IMG/VR virus record: IMGVR_UViG_3300044703_000110 | Coordinates: 1 to 31,744 of that record | From: a virus | Strand: one strand, 5' to 3' | DNA: 31,744 bases | Shown here: positions 6,165-14,902 of the stretch, in pieces | Layout: every line of letters starts with the position of its first letter | Position numbering within the stretch: position 1 is the first letter of the stretch | Made by a program: the position numbers and the translations under genes | The notes under the pieces: model-generated | The model's input: the letters and a program-made list of their open reading frames with translations, nothing else | What the model was told of the DNA's origin: nothing | Database searches by the model: none

Positions 6165-8252
6165 CTACGGGGCCGGCACTTCGACCCAGGGCACCGACAG
6201 CTCGTGCCAGTGGCGGATGGGGTAGGCGCCGCTGGGGTCGGCAGCGCGGTGGGGCTCGAACGACTGCTCCTCGCCCGTGCGCAGGTAGACGTGCTGCCCG
6301 TGCGGCCCCTGGAGCAGCAGCGTCCGCGAGCTGCCCATCAGCGCCCACAGCGTGTCATAGTCGGCCTTCGAAAGGGCGCGCAGCCCGAGGGTCCCGGCCC
6401 GGCCCTTCACGCCGTCGCTGGCCACGACGGCCGTCGCCCGCCCGAGCGGCTCGAACACCGCCTGGGGCTCGCGGCGGCGGAACGCGGGCGACGTGACGCT
6501 CACCTGCCAGTTCAGCGCCGGCAGCAGCGGGTCCTTGAGCCACCACGACGCGATGGCGAGCGTGCCCAACGGGGCGATGAGCGGGGAGTTGGCGCTGACG
6601 AGGGCGTTTCCCGCGTCCACCGCCTGCACGCGCGCCCGATAGGCGAGCGCCACGCGGGGCGGCGCCTCGTTGTCGTACGCGGCCACGGCCTGCGTGGCCG
6701 CCGAGGCAGGGGCCAGCGGGTAGGCCTGGAGGATGCCGTACGAGAACGCGAGCCGCTTGACCTCGGCGAACGTCAGGCCGCCGTCGACCGAGCGCTCGAC
6801 GATGAACGACTGCGTTGGCGTCAGCCCGCCCCGCGCCCACGTGGTCGACGCGCCAGGCGCGATGCTGGCCTGGTCGACGTAGTGGTCCTCGCTGGCCGCC
6901 CCGGCGGCCAGGACGACGGCCACGACCGTGGCGTACGCCGCGTCGGCCGGCGAGGTCGCGGTGCACGACGCCTGCGCCCAGCCCGTGGTGGCGTCCACGA
7001 CGGTCGCCCCCGAGTCGGACGCCCGCACGGCCGACGCCGCTCCGCTCGCCTGCCACCAGCGGATGTCCACGCGGCACGAGCGGCCGACGGTCGCAGCGCG
7101 GAATGAGGCCAGCGCCGTCACCTGGACGCCGGGCGTCACGGGCTTGCCCGACGCGCCCGTCCCCGTGCGCACGCCCATGCTGCCGGCGGCGGCCGAGCGC
7201 ACGAGCAGCGACGCGCTGCCGTTGAGGGATTGGGCCGTGCTGCGCTGCGGGTACGTGGCGGCCACGTTGGAGTCGGCTGCCCAGCCGGTCGCGTCCACCT
7301 CCACCGACGCCTCGTTCGCCGTGAGCCAGTTGTCCTGGCCCTGGAGCGTGAGGGCCACCCGGTTGAGGGCGGTGTCGAGCACGGCGGCGAGCTGCGGCGC
7401 GGCGGGCTGGTCGATGGCGACGGTGAACGCCGAGAACGCCCACGCGCCGTACCGGCCGCCCGACCCGGCGTCGGCCACCTTCGCGTACGCCCGGTAGGCG
7501 CCGTTCGGCAGCAATGCCCCGACTGCCGCCGACAGGGCGTTGCCGAACTGCTCGCCCGAGTCCCAGTAGGCGGCGGACGCGTCGGGGTCGAAGCCCGCCG
7601 CCCCGTACTGGGCGGCCGTGAACACCTTGGCCCAATAGCGCTCCTGGGCGTCGCCCTCCGGGTCCGCGACCGACCACGCGATGGTGGGCCGCGGGTTGGC
7701 CACGACCGTGCCCGTCGGCCCGGTGACCGTCGCCACCGGCGCCTCGTTGTAGGCGACGTCGAGGAGGAGCTCGTACACCTGCAGCGAGGCGAGGGTGGTG
7801 CCGCCCGGCGCCACGAACACGCCGCCGACCTCGACGCGCATGGCGTCGACGGCCGCCTGTGACACGGGCCCTGTCGGGGCGAGCGCGGGGCCGACGAGCG
7901 TGGCGATGGCCGTGCCCGGCGCGAGCTGCGTGGCGAGGGCCGGGACCGTCGTGCCGGGGAACGTGACGTAGACGGGGATCAGGCGCGCGCCGCCGGTGGC
8001 GCCGCGGGCGCAGCGCAGGCGCGGCGTGATCGAGCGGACCTGGGCGAGGGCCGGGAGGGCGAACGTGCCCATGTCGAGGAGGGCGTCGGCGGCCTGGGCG
8101 GTGTAGGGGCTGGCTCCCGTGAACTGGGCGGCCGACAGGAACGTGGCGTCCGAGTTGTCGGCCAGGGCGACGTCGGCCGACGCGGGCGCGCCGTTGAGCG
8201 CCCAGCCGTTGCTCATCGCCGTGGCATTGGGGCGCAGCGTCACGAGGCCCAT
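6165..8252 (-). CDS. Large minor tail protein with Ig/Fn3-like domains
   Basis: This 695-residue protein is predicted to be all-beta. The first part (about 1-180) looks like a jelly-roll or carbohydrate-binding fold. It is followed by Ig/Fn3-like segments (around EAPVATVTGPTGTVVANPRP and QPAAPQLAAVLDTALNRV). A C-terminal part from about residue 580 (WQVSVTSPAFRRREPQAVF to RHWHELSVPWVEVPAP) resembles the end of distal-tail type proteins. It follows the tape measure with TAG-CCC-ATG spacing, the position of minor tail proteins that build the tail tip. Start ATG at 8252 gives MGLVTLRPNATAMSNGW. A carbohydrate-binding role in adsorption is likely but not shown. Confidence 0.75.
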   Translation of the reverse strand: MGLVTLRPNATAMSNGWALNGAPASADVALADNSDATFLSAAQFTGASPYTAQAADALLDMGTFALPALAQVRSITPRLRCARGATGGARLIPVYVTFPGTTVPALATQLAPGTAIATLVGPALAPTGPVSQAAVDAMRVEVGGVFVAPGGTTLASLQVYELLLDVAYNEAPVATVTGPTGTVVANPRPTIAWSVADPEGDAQERYWAKVFTAAQYGAAGFDPDASAAYWDSGEQFGNALSAAVGALLPNGAYRAYAKVADAGSGGRYGAWAFSAFTVAIDQPAAPQLAAVLDTALNRVALTLQGQDNWLTANEASVEVDATGWAADSNVAATYPQRSTAQSLNGSASLLVRSAAAGSMGVRTGTGASGKPVTPGVQVTALASFRAATVGRSCRVDIRWWQASGAASAVRASDSGATVVDATTGWAQASCTATSPADAAYATVVAVVLAAGAASEDHYVDQASIAPGASTTWARGGLTPTQSFIVERSVDGGLTFAEVKRLAFSYGILQAYPLAPASAATQAVAAYDNEAPPRVALAYRARVQAVDAGNALVSANSPLIAPLGTLAIASWWLKDPLLPALNWQVSVTSPAFRRREPQAVFEPLGRATAVVASDGVKGRAGTLGLRALSKADYDTLWALMGSSRTLLLQGPHGQHVYLRTGEEQSFEPHRAADPSGAYPIRHWHELSVPWVEVPAP

Positions 8253-8255
8253 GGG

Positions 8256-11200
8256 CTAAGCCCCCGCGGCCGTCAGCTCGGCCTCCAGGTCGGCGGCGAA
8301 CGCGGCCAGCGCCGGCTCCACGGCCCGGCGCACCGCGCCCTCGAACGCCCGCTCGTCCACGTTGGCGCTCGTGTGGACCGTGACGGTCAGCGGCGCGTGC
8401 ACGGTGACGGCCCCGCCGCCGCCCGGCCCCACCACCCGCTCGGGCGCGCCCGTCCCGTTCCACGCCATGGTCAGCCCCGGCGGCAGGTAGCCGCCCCGGT
8501 CGAACACCGCCGCGTGCACGTGGTCGGAGTGGCCGCCGATGGCGCCGCGCACGAGGCGCCCGTCCTTCACGTACTGGCCGAGGGGGTCGTAGAACATCTC
8601 GGCCAGCTGCGCCCGGGCGTCGAGCAGCGCCGTCGCGATCTGGCGCATGTCCGACGACACCATGTCGACGGCCTTGCCCCGGTAGTGGTACGAGTTCACG
8701 GCGTGGCGCCCGCCCGTCGTGGACGTGATGACGTACGGGACGTGGCGGCCGTCGAGGTAGGCGGTGATGGCCGGCCAGCGGTCGCCCCGGATCTGGCCCG
8801 GCGCGCCGGGGGCAGGCGATCGGCCCTGGCCCGCCAAGGCCCGCATGGCCGCGTACTCGATGTTCGCCGCCGTCTCCGCCGGGGCCCGCAGCGGCCAGCC
8901 CCATGCCGAGAGGTCGGGCGGCGGCGGGAGCACGCCGCCCTGCGCGTAGGCGGCAAGGCGCATGCCGAAGTGGCCCGCCACCTGGCCGAGGATCTCGGCC
9001 GAGCGGGCGCGCTTGGACGGCGCCAGCGGGATGTACGCCTCGCCCCCCGTCTCGGGCTCGGCCCACAGTCGCGCCGTGTGCGCGACCTGCGCCGTGTGCG
9101 GCGGGTCGAAGCCGCCCTCGGCCTTGACCTTTACGCCCCCTGGCATGTGGTACTCGCCTGTGGTCTGGTCAAAGTAGATCTTCTCGCCCGTGGTGGCTGC
9201 GAGGACGGCGTTCGCCGCGTTCATCAGATCGAGGGCGTACTCATCGGAAATCTGCTGGACCTCGCCCTGCCCGAGCTTGAGCTTCGTGGCAATGGCGTCG
9301 ACTGTGTGGCCTACCTCCAGCTCAGCGATGACTGTCGCCTGCTTAAGCCCGGCATCAAGGCTGTTCTGGTGGTCGAGGACTCCCCTGTCGGTCGCGGTTT
9401 TCATCGTCGAGGCCATGCGACCGAACTGCTCATCGGTGGCGTTCGCCATCTTCGTCACGATGTCCGCGTGGTCACGGCCCAGCTTCGCGAACTCGGATGC
9501 AACCTCGAAGCCGCCCCGCCGAGCAATGGTGACGAGGTTCGCCTCCCACGCATTCTCCTCGTCTACCTGCTTCTGCAGCGCGGCCTGGTATTCGTCCAGG
9601 CTCAGCTTCACGTGATCGGTGCTCGCCGCCACCGAGTCGTTGGACTGGCTGGCCCGGTCCTGCACCTCGATCACCTGCTCGTGCGCCTGCTTGACCCCGA
9701 GCACCGCCTCGGCCAGCGCCTGCTCGGCCGCCGCGAGGTCGCGGGCGTGGCCGCCGTCGCGCATCTCGTTCACCGCCGCCTGCTTGGCCGCCGCCGCGTC
9801 GTCGGCCGCCGCCACGTCGCGCTTGGCCGCCGCGATGTCGAGCTCGGCGTCCCTGACATCGCGGGCGCTTCCCCCCGATCGCAGGTCGGCCAGCGCCCTC
9901 TCGGCGTCGGCCTGGTGGAGCGCTGCCTCCTCGGCCCTGACCCTGGCGTCGCGCACGTCCAGCTCGGCCGCGGCCACGGCGTCATCCGACCCGCCCGCCG
10001 CCCGGGTGTCGGCCAGCTTGGCCTCGGCCGCCGCCTGGTCGGCCGTCGCCCGGGTGGCGGCGATCGTGGCCGACTCGACGTCGAGCTCGCCCTGGCGGAC
10101 GGTCTTGGCCGACGGGTGGCGCAGGTCGGCCAGCCTCTGCTCGGCGTCGAGCTCGCGCTCGCGCGCGCGCGTCGTGTCGTCGACGGCCGTCGCCAGGTCG
10201 CGCTCGGCCTGGCGCAGCGCCGCATAGCCCTTGTCCGACTGGGCCTGGGCCAGCTTGCGGCTCGCGTCCTCCAGCCGGCCCTGCGCCTGGGCGACGCCGA
10301 GGACGGCCGACTGATAGTCGAGCGCGTTGCGGGCCGCGTCGTGCATGTGCTGGGCGGTCGACTTGGTGGACTGCGCGCTCTTTTTCTGGGCCTCGTCAGC
10401 CTGCGATTGAAGGTCTGCGAACACCTGCATCGGGTCGATGAAGTGCCCTACAGCATCGAATAGCGCCTGCTCGGCAGCGGTTAAGCCCTGAGCCGAGCCG
10501 GTGGTCTGATCGAACATGGCGGCAAGTTGCCGCTGTTGCTCGCTGAGCTGAGCCGACGTGGTCGCGACTTTCTTCCCAGCGGCGTCGTGCTCATTGGTCG
10601 CGGCCGTATTCTCGCGGACAGCCTTGGTGGCCGAAGAGTTGGCATCTGACAGGTCACCAACCGTCCTCACGATCTTCATCACGTCGCCAGCGTGCTCGCC
10701 CCGTAGGACCCCCGACGCCATCAGGTTGAGTAGGTCGTTGTACGCCGTGTTGCTCCCGTTCAAGGCGTCGTGCAACAGCCTCATGGCCTTCTCGTTGCCA
10801 TCCAGGCCCGTCACTTGCGCCGCAAGCGACTGAGCGAGGCGGTCTACCGCCGCCTGGTTGCCCTGGATGGCCCCCGTCGCGTCAACAGTCGACACCTTCA
10901 AGCGGATGAGGCGGTCAATCGCTCCCTTCTCGGCAAGGCTCTGGATCGCCCTGGTGTTGACAGAACCTTGGACGCCCTGCTGCTCCTGCATGATCGCGTC
11001 GACGAACCCCTGTGTCGCCTGTCGTGCCTTCTCCTTTTCGGCGGCGTAGTGAGTGAGCATGAGGCTGGCGATCAACAGGGCCGGCGTTAGGTAGCCGAGA
11101 GCACTCGTGGCGGCACCAATCCCTGACGCAACCCTTGGCGCGTCCTTGGCGAGGTCCTCCATGAGCTTTCGAGCCGCCACGATCCGGGGAGCGAGCAGCA

Positions 11201-12428
11201 GGAACCCTCCGCCGAGGAGGGCAATGGCACCCCCAAGACCAACGACCACGGTCACGATGGTGCGAGCTGGGCCCGATAGCCCGGCGAACCCGTCGGCCAG
11301 GGACTTCACGGAGCCAGCAGCCGAACGAAGAACGGGCAGCAGCATGTTCCCGGTCTGGATGGCAAGGGCCATGACGTTGTTCTTGGTGATCTCGATCTGG
11401 AAGCCAAGACCCTTGCTCTGGATATCGAATGCTCTCTGGGCTGCGCCAGCCGCCTGCACCGGATCCTTGATGGCGGCCATTTGTTCCGCAAACAGGCGCC
11501 CACTCTGTGCCGTGAGCGCTAACGCGCCCCGAGCGCTGCGCATCTCCGGGAACATCTTGACGACCATCTCAAGGCTTCCGCCCGTCGCCGTGCGGAGCAT
11601 GTCCATCACGCCCGAGAGCCCCTTGGCTTGAAGTGCCGCGACCCCGGACTCATAGCCCTGCTGCCGTAGCACGAGGGCCAGCGCGTCGCTCGGACGCATC
11701 AGCGATTGGACCACGCGAGTCAGGGAGGTGCCGGACTCGGCGGCCGACAGTCCCGAGAGCGTCATGGTGGCTATGGCGGCGGAGGCGTCCTCGATCGGGA
11801 TGTGTGCCGCCGCTGTAGCGCCCACGAAGTCGCCGACCGTGTTGGCGAGCTCCTCGAACGTCAGCACGCCCTTGTTGACCGTCTGGAACAGGACGTCACT
11901 GACATGGGACGCCTGGCCGGCCGACATGCCGTACGCGTTGAGGACGGCGGTGATGGCGCGCGACGCGGTCGCGGTGTCCGACAGCCCGGCCGACGCGGCG
12001 ACGGCCGAGGCCCGCAGCACCTCCATGCCGGCCGAGCCCTGGAAGCCCGACGACGCGATGTCGTACAGGCCGCGCGCCAGCGTCGACGCGCTCTGCGGCA
12101 TCTGCCTCGACATGTCGACCACGGCCGCGCCCGTCGAGCGGAACTGCGCCTCGCTCATCTGCGAGATGGTGTTGACGTTGCGCATCTGGCGCTCGAAGTC
12201 GATGGACGCCTTGGCCGAGAGGGCGAAGGCGGCGACGACGCCCACGCCGATGGCGGTCGACACCCGGCCCGCCGTGGCCATCACCTGTCGGGTCTGGGCG
12301 TCGGTGCGCCCCGCCACCTCCGTGACCTGAGCGCCGAACAGCCGCACCTCGGCCGCGGCCGACGCCATCTCGGCCCGGAACTGGCCGACGCGCGCGGTGA
12401 GGGCGACCTCGATCGTCTTGAACGTCAT
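8256..12428 (-). CDS. Tail tape measure protein with M15-like peptidase domain
   Basis: This 1390-residue protein sets tail length and is delivered with the DNA. The N-terminus (MTFKTIEVALTARVGQFRAE) and residues about 45-330, including SIDFERQMRNVNTIS, match TP901-type tape measures. Hydrophobic segments occur near 58-75 and 390-415. Residues about 720-930 form a long helical array with repeating AAxAELDxxDAR-type units of some 35-40 residues. Near the end, SYHYRGKAVD (about 1240-1250) and SDHVHAAVF (about 1298-1306) match the HxxxxxxD and HxH zinc motifs of LAS/M15 peptidases, so the protein may also cut the cell wall during DNA entry. The start overlaps the chaperone stop (ATGA). Segments at about 9130-9620 and 10400-11760 are less GC-rich, suggesting mosaicism. 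Confidence 0.92.
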   Translation of the reverse strand: MTFKTIEVALTARVGQFRAEMASAAAEVRLFGAQVTEVAGRTDAQTRQVMATAGRVSTAIGVGVVAAFALSAKASIDFERQMRNVNTISQMSEAQFRSTGAAVVDMSRQMPQSASTLARGLYDIASSGFQGSAGMEVLRASAVAASAGLSDTATASRAITAVLNAYGMSAGQASHVSDVLFQTVNKGVLTFEELANTVGDFVGATAAAHIPIEDASAAIATMTLSGLSAAESGTSLTRVVQSLMRPSDALALVLRQQGYESGVAALQAKGLSGVMDMLRTATGGSLEMVVKMFPEMRSARGALALTAQSGRLFAEQMAAIKDPVQAAGAAQRAFDIQSKGLGFQIEITKNNVMALAIQTGNMLLPVLRSAAGSVKSLADGFAGLSGPARTIVTVVVGLGGAIALLGGGFLLLAPRIVAARKLMEDLAKDAPRVASGIGAATSALGYLTPALLIASLMLTHYAAEKEKARQATQGFVDAIMQEQQGVQGSVNTRAIQSLAEKGAIDRLIRLKVSTVDATGAIQGNQAAVDRLAQSLAAQVTGLDGNEKAMRLLHDALNGSNTAYNDLLNLMASGVLRGEHAGDVMKIVRTVGDLSDANSSATKAVRENTAATNEHDAAGKKVATTSAQLSEQQRQLAAMFDQTTGSAQGLTAAEQALFDAVGHFIDPMQVFADLQSQADEAQKKSAQSTKSTAQHMHDAARNALDYQSAVLGVAQAQGRLEDASRKLAQAQSDKGYAALRQAERDLATAVDDTTRARERELDAEQRLADLRHPSAKTVRQGELDVESATIAATRATADQAAAEAKLADTRAAGGSDDAVAAAELDVRDARVRAEEAALHQADAERALADLRSGGSARDVRDAELDIAAAKRDVAAADDAAAAKQAAVNEMRDGGHARDLAAAEQALAEAVLGVKQAHEQVIEVQDRASQSNDSVAASTDHVKLSLDEYQAALQKQVDEENAWEANLVTIARRGGFEVASEFAKLGRDHADIVTKMANATDEQFGRMASTMKTATDRGVLDHQNSLDAGLKQATVIAELEVGHTVDAIATKLKLGQGEVQQISDEYALDLMNAANAVLAATTGEKIYFDQTTGEYHMPGGVKVKAEGGFDPPHTAQVAHTARLWAEPETGGEAYIPLAPSKRARSAEILGQVAGHFGMRLAAYAQGGVLPPPPDLSAWGWPLRAPAETAANIEYAAMRALAGQGRSPAPGAPGQIRGDRWPAITAYLDGRHVPYVITSTTGGRHAVNSYHYRGKAVDMVSSDMRQIATALLDARAQLAEMFYDPLGQYVKDGRLVRGAIGGHSDHVHAAVFDRGGYLPPGLTMAWNGTGAPERVVGPGGGGAVTVHAPLTVTVHTSANVDERAFEGAVRRAVEPALAAFAADLEAELTAAGA

Positions 12429-12820
12429 GGGGCGCCCGGCCCATAGTCGCCGGGGCGGGCCTCGCGCAGGTACACGTCGAGGCCCGCCCGCGTCACGTCG
12501 TCCATCTCGCCCGTGGGCTCGGCCGAGGCGCGCGCCGCCCGCTGCTCGCAGCCGATGCAGTGGCGCACGTCGGCGACGAGCCGCGGCGGGTCCAGCGTGC
12601 GGCCCGTCACGGGGTCGGCCCAGTCGTCGTCGCGGCTGCCGCAGTGGGGGCAGGACTCGGCGCGGCGGCGGGCCCACGCCAGGGCCTTGTCCTGGTCGCC
12701 GTCCAGCCAGAGGGGCTGGCCGGGGCGCGGCCACGGGCGGCCGAGGAAGACCGAGTGCGGGATGCCGAGCGGGGCGCAGTACGCGAGCTGCTCACGGAGC
12801 GCTAGGTCCTCGGCGAGCCT
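12425..12820 (-). CDS. Tail assembly chaperone, -1 frameshift extension
   Basis: This is the downstream frame of the lambda G/GT-like chaperone pair. Ribosomes that slip -1 at GGGAAAA (12826-12820) leave the upstream gene after its residue 181 and continue with RLAEDLALREQLAYC for 131 more residues, giving a fused protein of about 312 residues. The extension carries CPHCGSRDDDW and CIGCEQRAA, two Cys pairs likely to bind zinc, then ends REARPGDYGPGAP. There is no good independent start in the right place. Its stop overlaps the tape-measure ATG. The product should bind the tape measure and tail tube during tail assembly. Confidence 0.8.
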   Translation of the reverse strand, partial: RLAEDLALREQLAYCAPLGIPHSVFLGRPWPRPGQPLWLDGDQDKALAWARRRAESCPHCGSRDDDWADPVTGRTLDPPRLVADVRHCIGCEQRAARASAEPTGEMDDVTRAGLDVYLREARPGDYGPGAP

Positions 12821-13362
12821 TTTCCCATCTCCACCACCCGGCGCTGCTGGTTGACCGTGATGGCCGCCAGCACGAGCTGCACCCACTCGGCGCCGTTCCA
12901 GTCGGGGCTGGTGGCGATCTCCTTGGCCTCGGCCTCGGTGAGGCGCGGCTCCAGCGACGACGCGGCCACGACCGCCACCTCGAACGTGTCGGGGTTGTAC
13001 GCCAGCGGCGGCGCGTCCGGGCTCTCCCGGCGGTGCCTCTCCTGCTGGTCGGGCGTGGGCGGGTGGCGCTCGATCAGCTCGTCGTACGCGACGCGGCCGA
13101 TGGAGCGGAACCTCATGGTCACGACCGCGTCCGACCCCTCGACCTCGGCCTCGGCCTCGGCCAGGGCGCGCCGGGCGTCGCGCAGGTCGTCGCCCCGGGC
13201 CACGCTCGCCGGCTGGGCCTCGGCCAGCAGCTTGGCCGTCTCGAACGCCTGGAGGGCCTCGGCGTGGCGCTCGGCCAGGTCGGGGTCGAGCACGACGCGC
13301 TCGACCCTCGTGACCGGCCTCTTGCCCGACCGCAGGTGGTCGAGCGTCGCGGGCCGGGGCAT
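12802..13362 (-). CDS. Tail assembly chaperone, upstream frame (lambda G-like)
   Basis: This 186-residue chaperone precedes the tape measure and keeps it soluble during tail assembly. It starts MPRPATLDHLRSGKRPV and has a helical middle (EALQAFETAKLLAEAQP, then DARRALAEAEAEVEG). A part near residues 80-150 (RSIGRVAYDELIERHPP and AYNPDTFEVAVVAASS) matches the RFRxIGRxxYDxLxxxHPPT pattern I know from actinophage chaperones. It ends GKGSPRT, 5 codons after the slippery site. The ATG overlaps the tail-tube stop (TGATG). Most product should stop here, with a minority frameshifted. Confidence 0.85.
   Translation of the reverse strand: MPRPATLDHLRSGKRPVTRVERVVLDPDLAERHAEALQAFETAKLLAEAQPASVARGDDLRDARRALAEAEAEVEGSDAVVTMRFRSIGRVAYDELIERHPPTPDQQERHRRESPDAPPLAYNPDTFEVAVVAASSLEPRLTEAEAKEIATSPDWNGAEWVQLVLAAITVNQQRRVVEMGKGSPRT
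12820..12826 (-). promoter_or_regulatory. Programmed -1 frameshift slippery site GGGAAAA
   Basis: In the upstream frame the site reads ATG|GGA|AAA|GGC, i.e. G GGA AAA, an exact X XXY YYZ heptamer. A -1 slip gives GGG AAA AGG CTC and enters the open frame of the extension. The 0-frame stop TAG follows 5 codons later. This is the conserved place for tail chaperone frameshifting in siphophages. Confidence 0.85.
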
Positions 13363-13817
13363 CAGGCCGGGATGACGGCGTTGACCTCGGGCGTGTCCTC
13401 GACGGAGAACCCGACGGTGAACTTGGCGGGGCCGCGCTCGGTCGAGTCGTTGGGGCCGGTCGAGCGCACCGGCCACACCGTCGCCCGCTTGGTCGGCGTG
13501 TCGCCGTAGGGCATGCGCACGATGAAGCCGACGGTGTTCTTGGCCAGGGCCGTGCGGATCGTCGTCGACGCGGCGTCGTCCCAGAAGCCGAGGGACGAGG
13601 CGTCGCTGGAGTCGAAGCCCGGCACCTCCTTGTCGAACGCGCTGGAGTAGTCGGGGACCTTCTCCGGGTTGTTCTTGTACTGGAACCCGTTGACGTCGGA
13701 CAGCTGCCCGGTCAGCACGGTGCTGGCCGTGATCTCGGCCCGGGTGGGCGCCGCCTTGTTGGCGATGGCGGGGGCGAACAGCCAGCGGTCGAGGCCGGCG
13801 CGGACGTAGCGGGCCAT
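13362..13817 (-). CDS. Major tail tube protein
   Basis: The 151 residues (MARYVRAGLDRWLFAPAIAN at the start) fit an actinophage tail tube subunit: an RAEITASTVLTGQLSDVNGF stretch, a strand-rich core with KEVPGFDSSDASSLGFWDD, and a C-terminal KFTVGFSVEDTPEVNAV strand. Such proteins stack in hexameric rings to build the tube through which DNA passes. It lies directly before the chaperone pair and tape measure, the fixed order in siphophages. The start abuts the stop of the previous gene, with AGGAGG overlapping that stop region, a strong Shine-Dalgarno sequence expected for an abundant product. Confidence 0.85.
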   Translation of the reverse strand: MARYVRAGLDRWLFAPAIANKAAPTRAEITASTVLTGQLSDVNGFQYKNNPEKVPDYSSAFDKEVPGFDSSDASSLGFWDDAASTTIRTALAKNTVGFIVRMPYGDTPTKRATVWPVRSTGPNDSTERGPAKFTVGFSVEDTPEVNAVIPA

Positions 13818-14099
13818 CTAGCCCTCCTTCTTGGGGGTGGGCTTCTCGGGCTTGTGCATCCCGCCCGCGTGTGCGAGGGCGTCGTCGTCCTGCGGCGGCT
13901 GCTGGGGCGCGACGGCATCGGGCAGGGCGGCCGGCTCGGGCTGGGGCGGCTCGGGCGCCAGCACGTCGCCCGTCAACTCGTCCACCGGCTCGGGGGGCGG
14001 CGCGACCTCCCAGCCACGGGCCTCGTACAGCCGCACCTGGTCGGCGTCGACCGCCTCGTACATGCCCTCGATGCCCGGGTGGCGCATGGGCGTGCCCAT
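13818..14099 (-). CDS. Small proline-rich tail-region protein
   Basis: This 93-residue protein begins MGTPMRHPGIEGMYEAVD. Its N-terminal 35 residues (ADQVRLYEARGWEVAPP) resemble the short RHPxLxGxxxVxxxQVxxYxxxGW module found in small connector or tail-tube neighbours of actinophages. The rest is proline-, glutamate- and aspartate-rich and probably disordered, ending in a lysine-rich KPEKPTPKKEG. The start shares its A with the previous stop (TGATG). It ends one base before the tail tube start, so it may be an assembly accessory of the tube. Function is not established. Confidence 0.65.
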   Translation of the reverse strand: MGTPMRHPGIEGMYEAVDADQVRLYEARGWEVAPPPEPVDELTGDVLAPEPPQPEPAALPDAVAPQQPPQDDDALAHAGGMHKPEKPTPKKEG

Positions 14100-14425
14100 C
14101 AGGCCATCACCGCCACGGTCACGGACGTGACGCCCGAGTACGTGATCGCGGCCAGGCCGGTGGACGGCTGCGCGAAGCGCGCTGCGTCGATGGGGCCGAT
14201 CTCGGCCTCGGCGCCGGCGGCGACGGCGACGGTGAGGTTGTGGTCGAAGCCCTGGCTGCACGGCGCAACGGAGTCGAGGGTCACGGTGACGGGGGCGCCG
14301 CCGCCGTTCTTGACCCGCAAGGAGGTCGTCGGCCCGGGGACCATGGTGTCGCCGCCGGCCGACGCGGCCACGAATGCGGGCACCGTCCCGGCCTGGGTCA
14401 CGGTCTGGGTCACGAGGAGGGCCAT
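14099..14425 (-). CDS. Beta-rich virion protein at head of tail unit
   Basis: The 108 residues (MALLVTQTVTQAGTVPAFVA at the start) form a predicted beta-sandwich: SLRVKNGGGAPVTVTLDS, LTVAVAAGAEAEIGPID and a final SGVTSVTVAVMA strand. I recall similar ASAGGDTxxPGxxTxLxVKNGGG proteins in actinophage structural regions, annotated only as hypothetical or virion proteins. It could decorate the tail tube or capsid. It is the first gene of the tail unit: its ATG is 8 nt after the GACCGT box of a GAATCC promoter and has no Shine-Dalgarno sequence, consistent with leaderless translation. The next gene overlaps its stop. Confidence 0.7.
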   Translation of the reverse strand: MALLVTQTVTQAGTVPAFVAASAGGDTMVPGPTTSLRVKNGGGAPVTVTLDSVAPCSQGFDHNLTVAVAAGAEAEIGPIDAARFAQPSTGLAAITYSGVTSVTVAVMA

Positions 14426-14433
14426 CGCCGGCC

Positions 14434-14468
14434 ACGGTCGCAGCCGCGCCGCCGCCCGTTTCGGATTC
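14434..14468 (-). promoter_or_regulatory. GAATCC late promoter of the tail unit
   Basis: GAATCC (14468-14463), 23 nt, GACCGT (14439-14434), 8 nt and ATG follow on the minus strand. The box is immediately downstream of the previous stop. The stretch from the -10-like box to the start, xACCGTGGCCGGCGATG, is the same as at the scaffold promoter (24090-24124), pointing to common descent or common selection. Confidence 0.7.
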
Positions 14469-14473
14469 GCCCG

Positions 14474-14902
14474 CTACGAGGTCGTGACCCAGATGGCGAA
14501 GCGCTCCGACACCTGCGCCAGGCGCTCGCCCGGCGACAGCCCGCCGCCGGAGTCGTGCCGGCGGTCCGTCACCGTTAGGCCCGGGGCCACGAGCGGCACG
14601 GCGAAGGCCCCGGCGGCGTCCCGGGCCAGCAACGCCCAACGGGCCCTGGCGGCCACCATCGAGGTCTGCTGCCACGCTCCCAGCGCGCCCACGGAGTCGA
14701 CTTGGTACACGAACACGGCGTCCGCCTCGGGCGCCGTGTACTCAGGCCCGTGGAACGTGGGGTCAAGCGGGTGAAGCACGAGGTACGGCATCTCGGGGTC
14801 GATGGCGGCCGGCGCCACGAGCACGCCGCACGGGCAGCCCGTGCTGTGCTCCAGCATCGCCTGGACAGCCTCGGTCAGCGGCGTGGCGTCCGGCACGCTC
14901 AC
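14474..14902 (-). CDS. Tail terminator-like protein
   Basis: This 142-residue protein lies between the HK97 gp10-like gene and the tail genes, the position of the tail terminator or tail completion protein that caps the tube and joins it to the head. The sequence (PLTEAVQAMLEHSTGCPCGV, then PYLVLHPLDPTFHGPEY and ARARWALLARDAAGAF) has the helix-strand pattern seen in such neck proteins of actinophages, including the VYQVDSVGAL strand. The GTG start overlaps the previous stop (GTGA). Its own stop is followed within 10 bases by the next GAATCC promoter. Confidence 0.7.
   Translation of the reverse strand: MSVPDATPLTEAVQAMLEHSTGCPCGVLVAPAAIDPEMPYLVLHPLDPTFHGPEYTAPEADAVFVYQVDSVGALGAWQQTSMVAARARWALLARDAAGAFAVPLVAPGLTVTDRRHDSGGGLSPGERLAQVSERFAIWVTTS

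Noticed and set aside
3465-7106. Very long open frame on the plus strand (over 1,200 codons)
   Set aside because: It is antisense to four convincing minus-strand genes, has an Arg/His/Gly-rich composition with no domain, and is explained by high GC third positions on the other strand.
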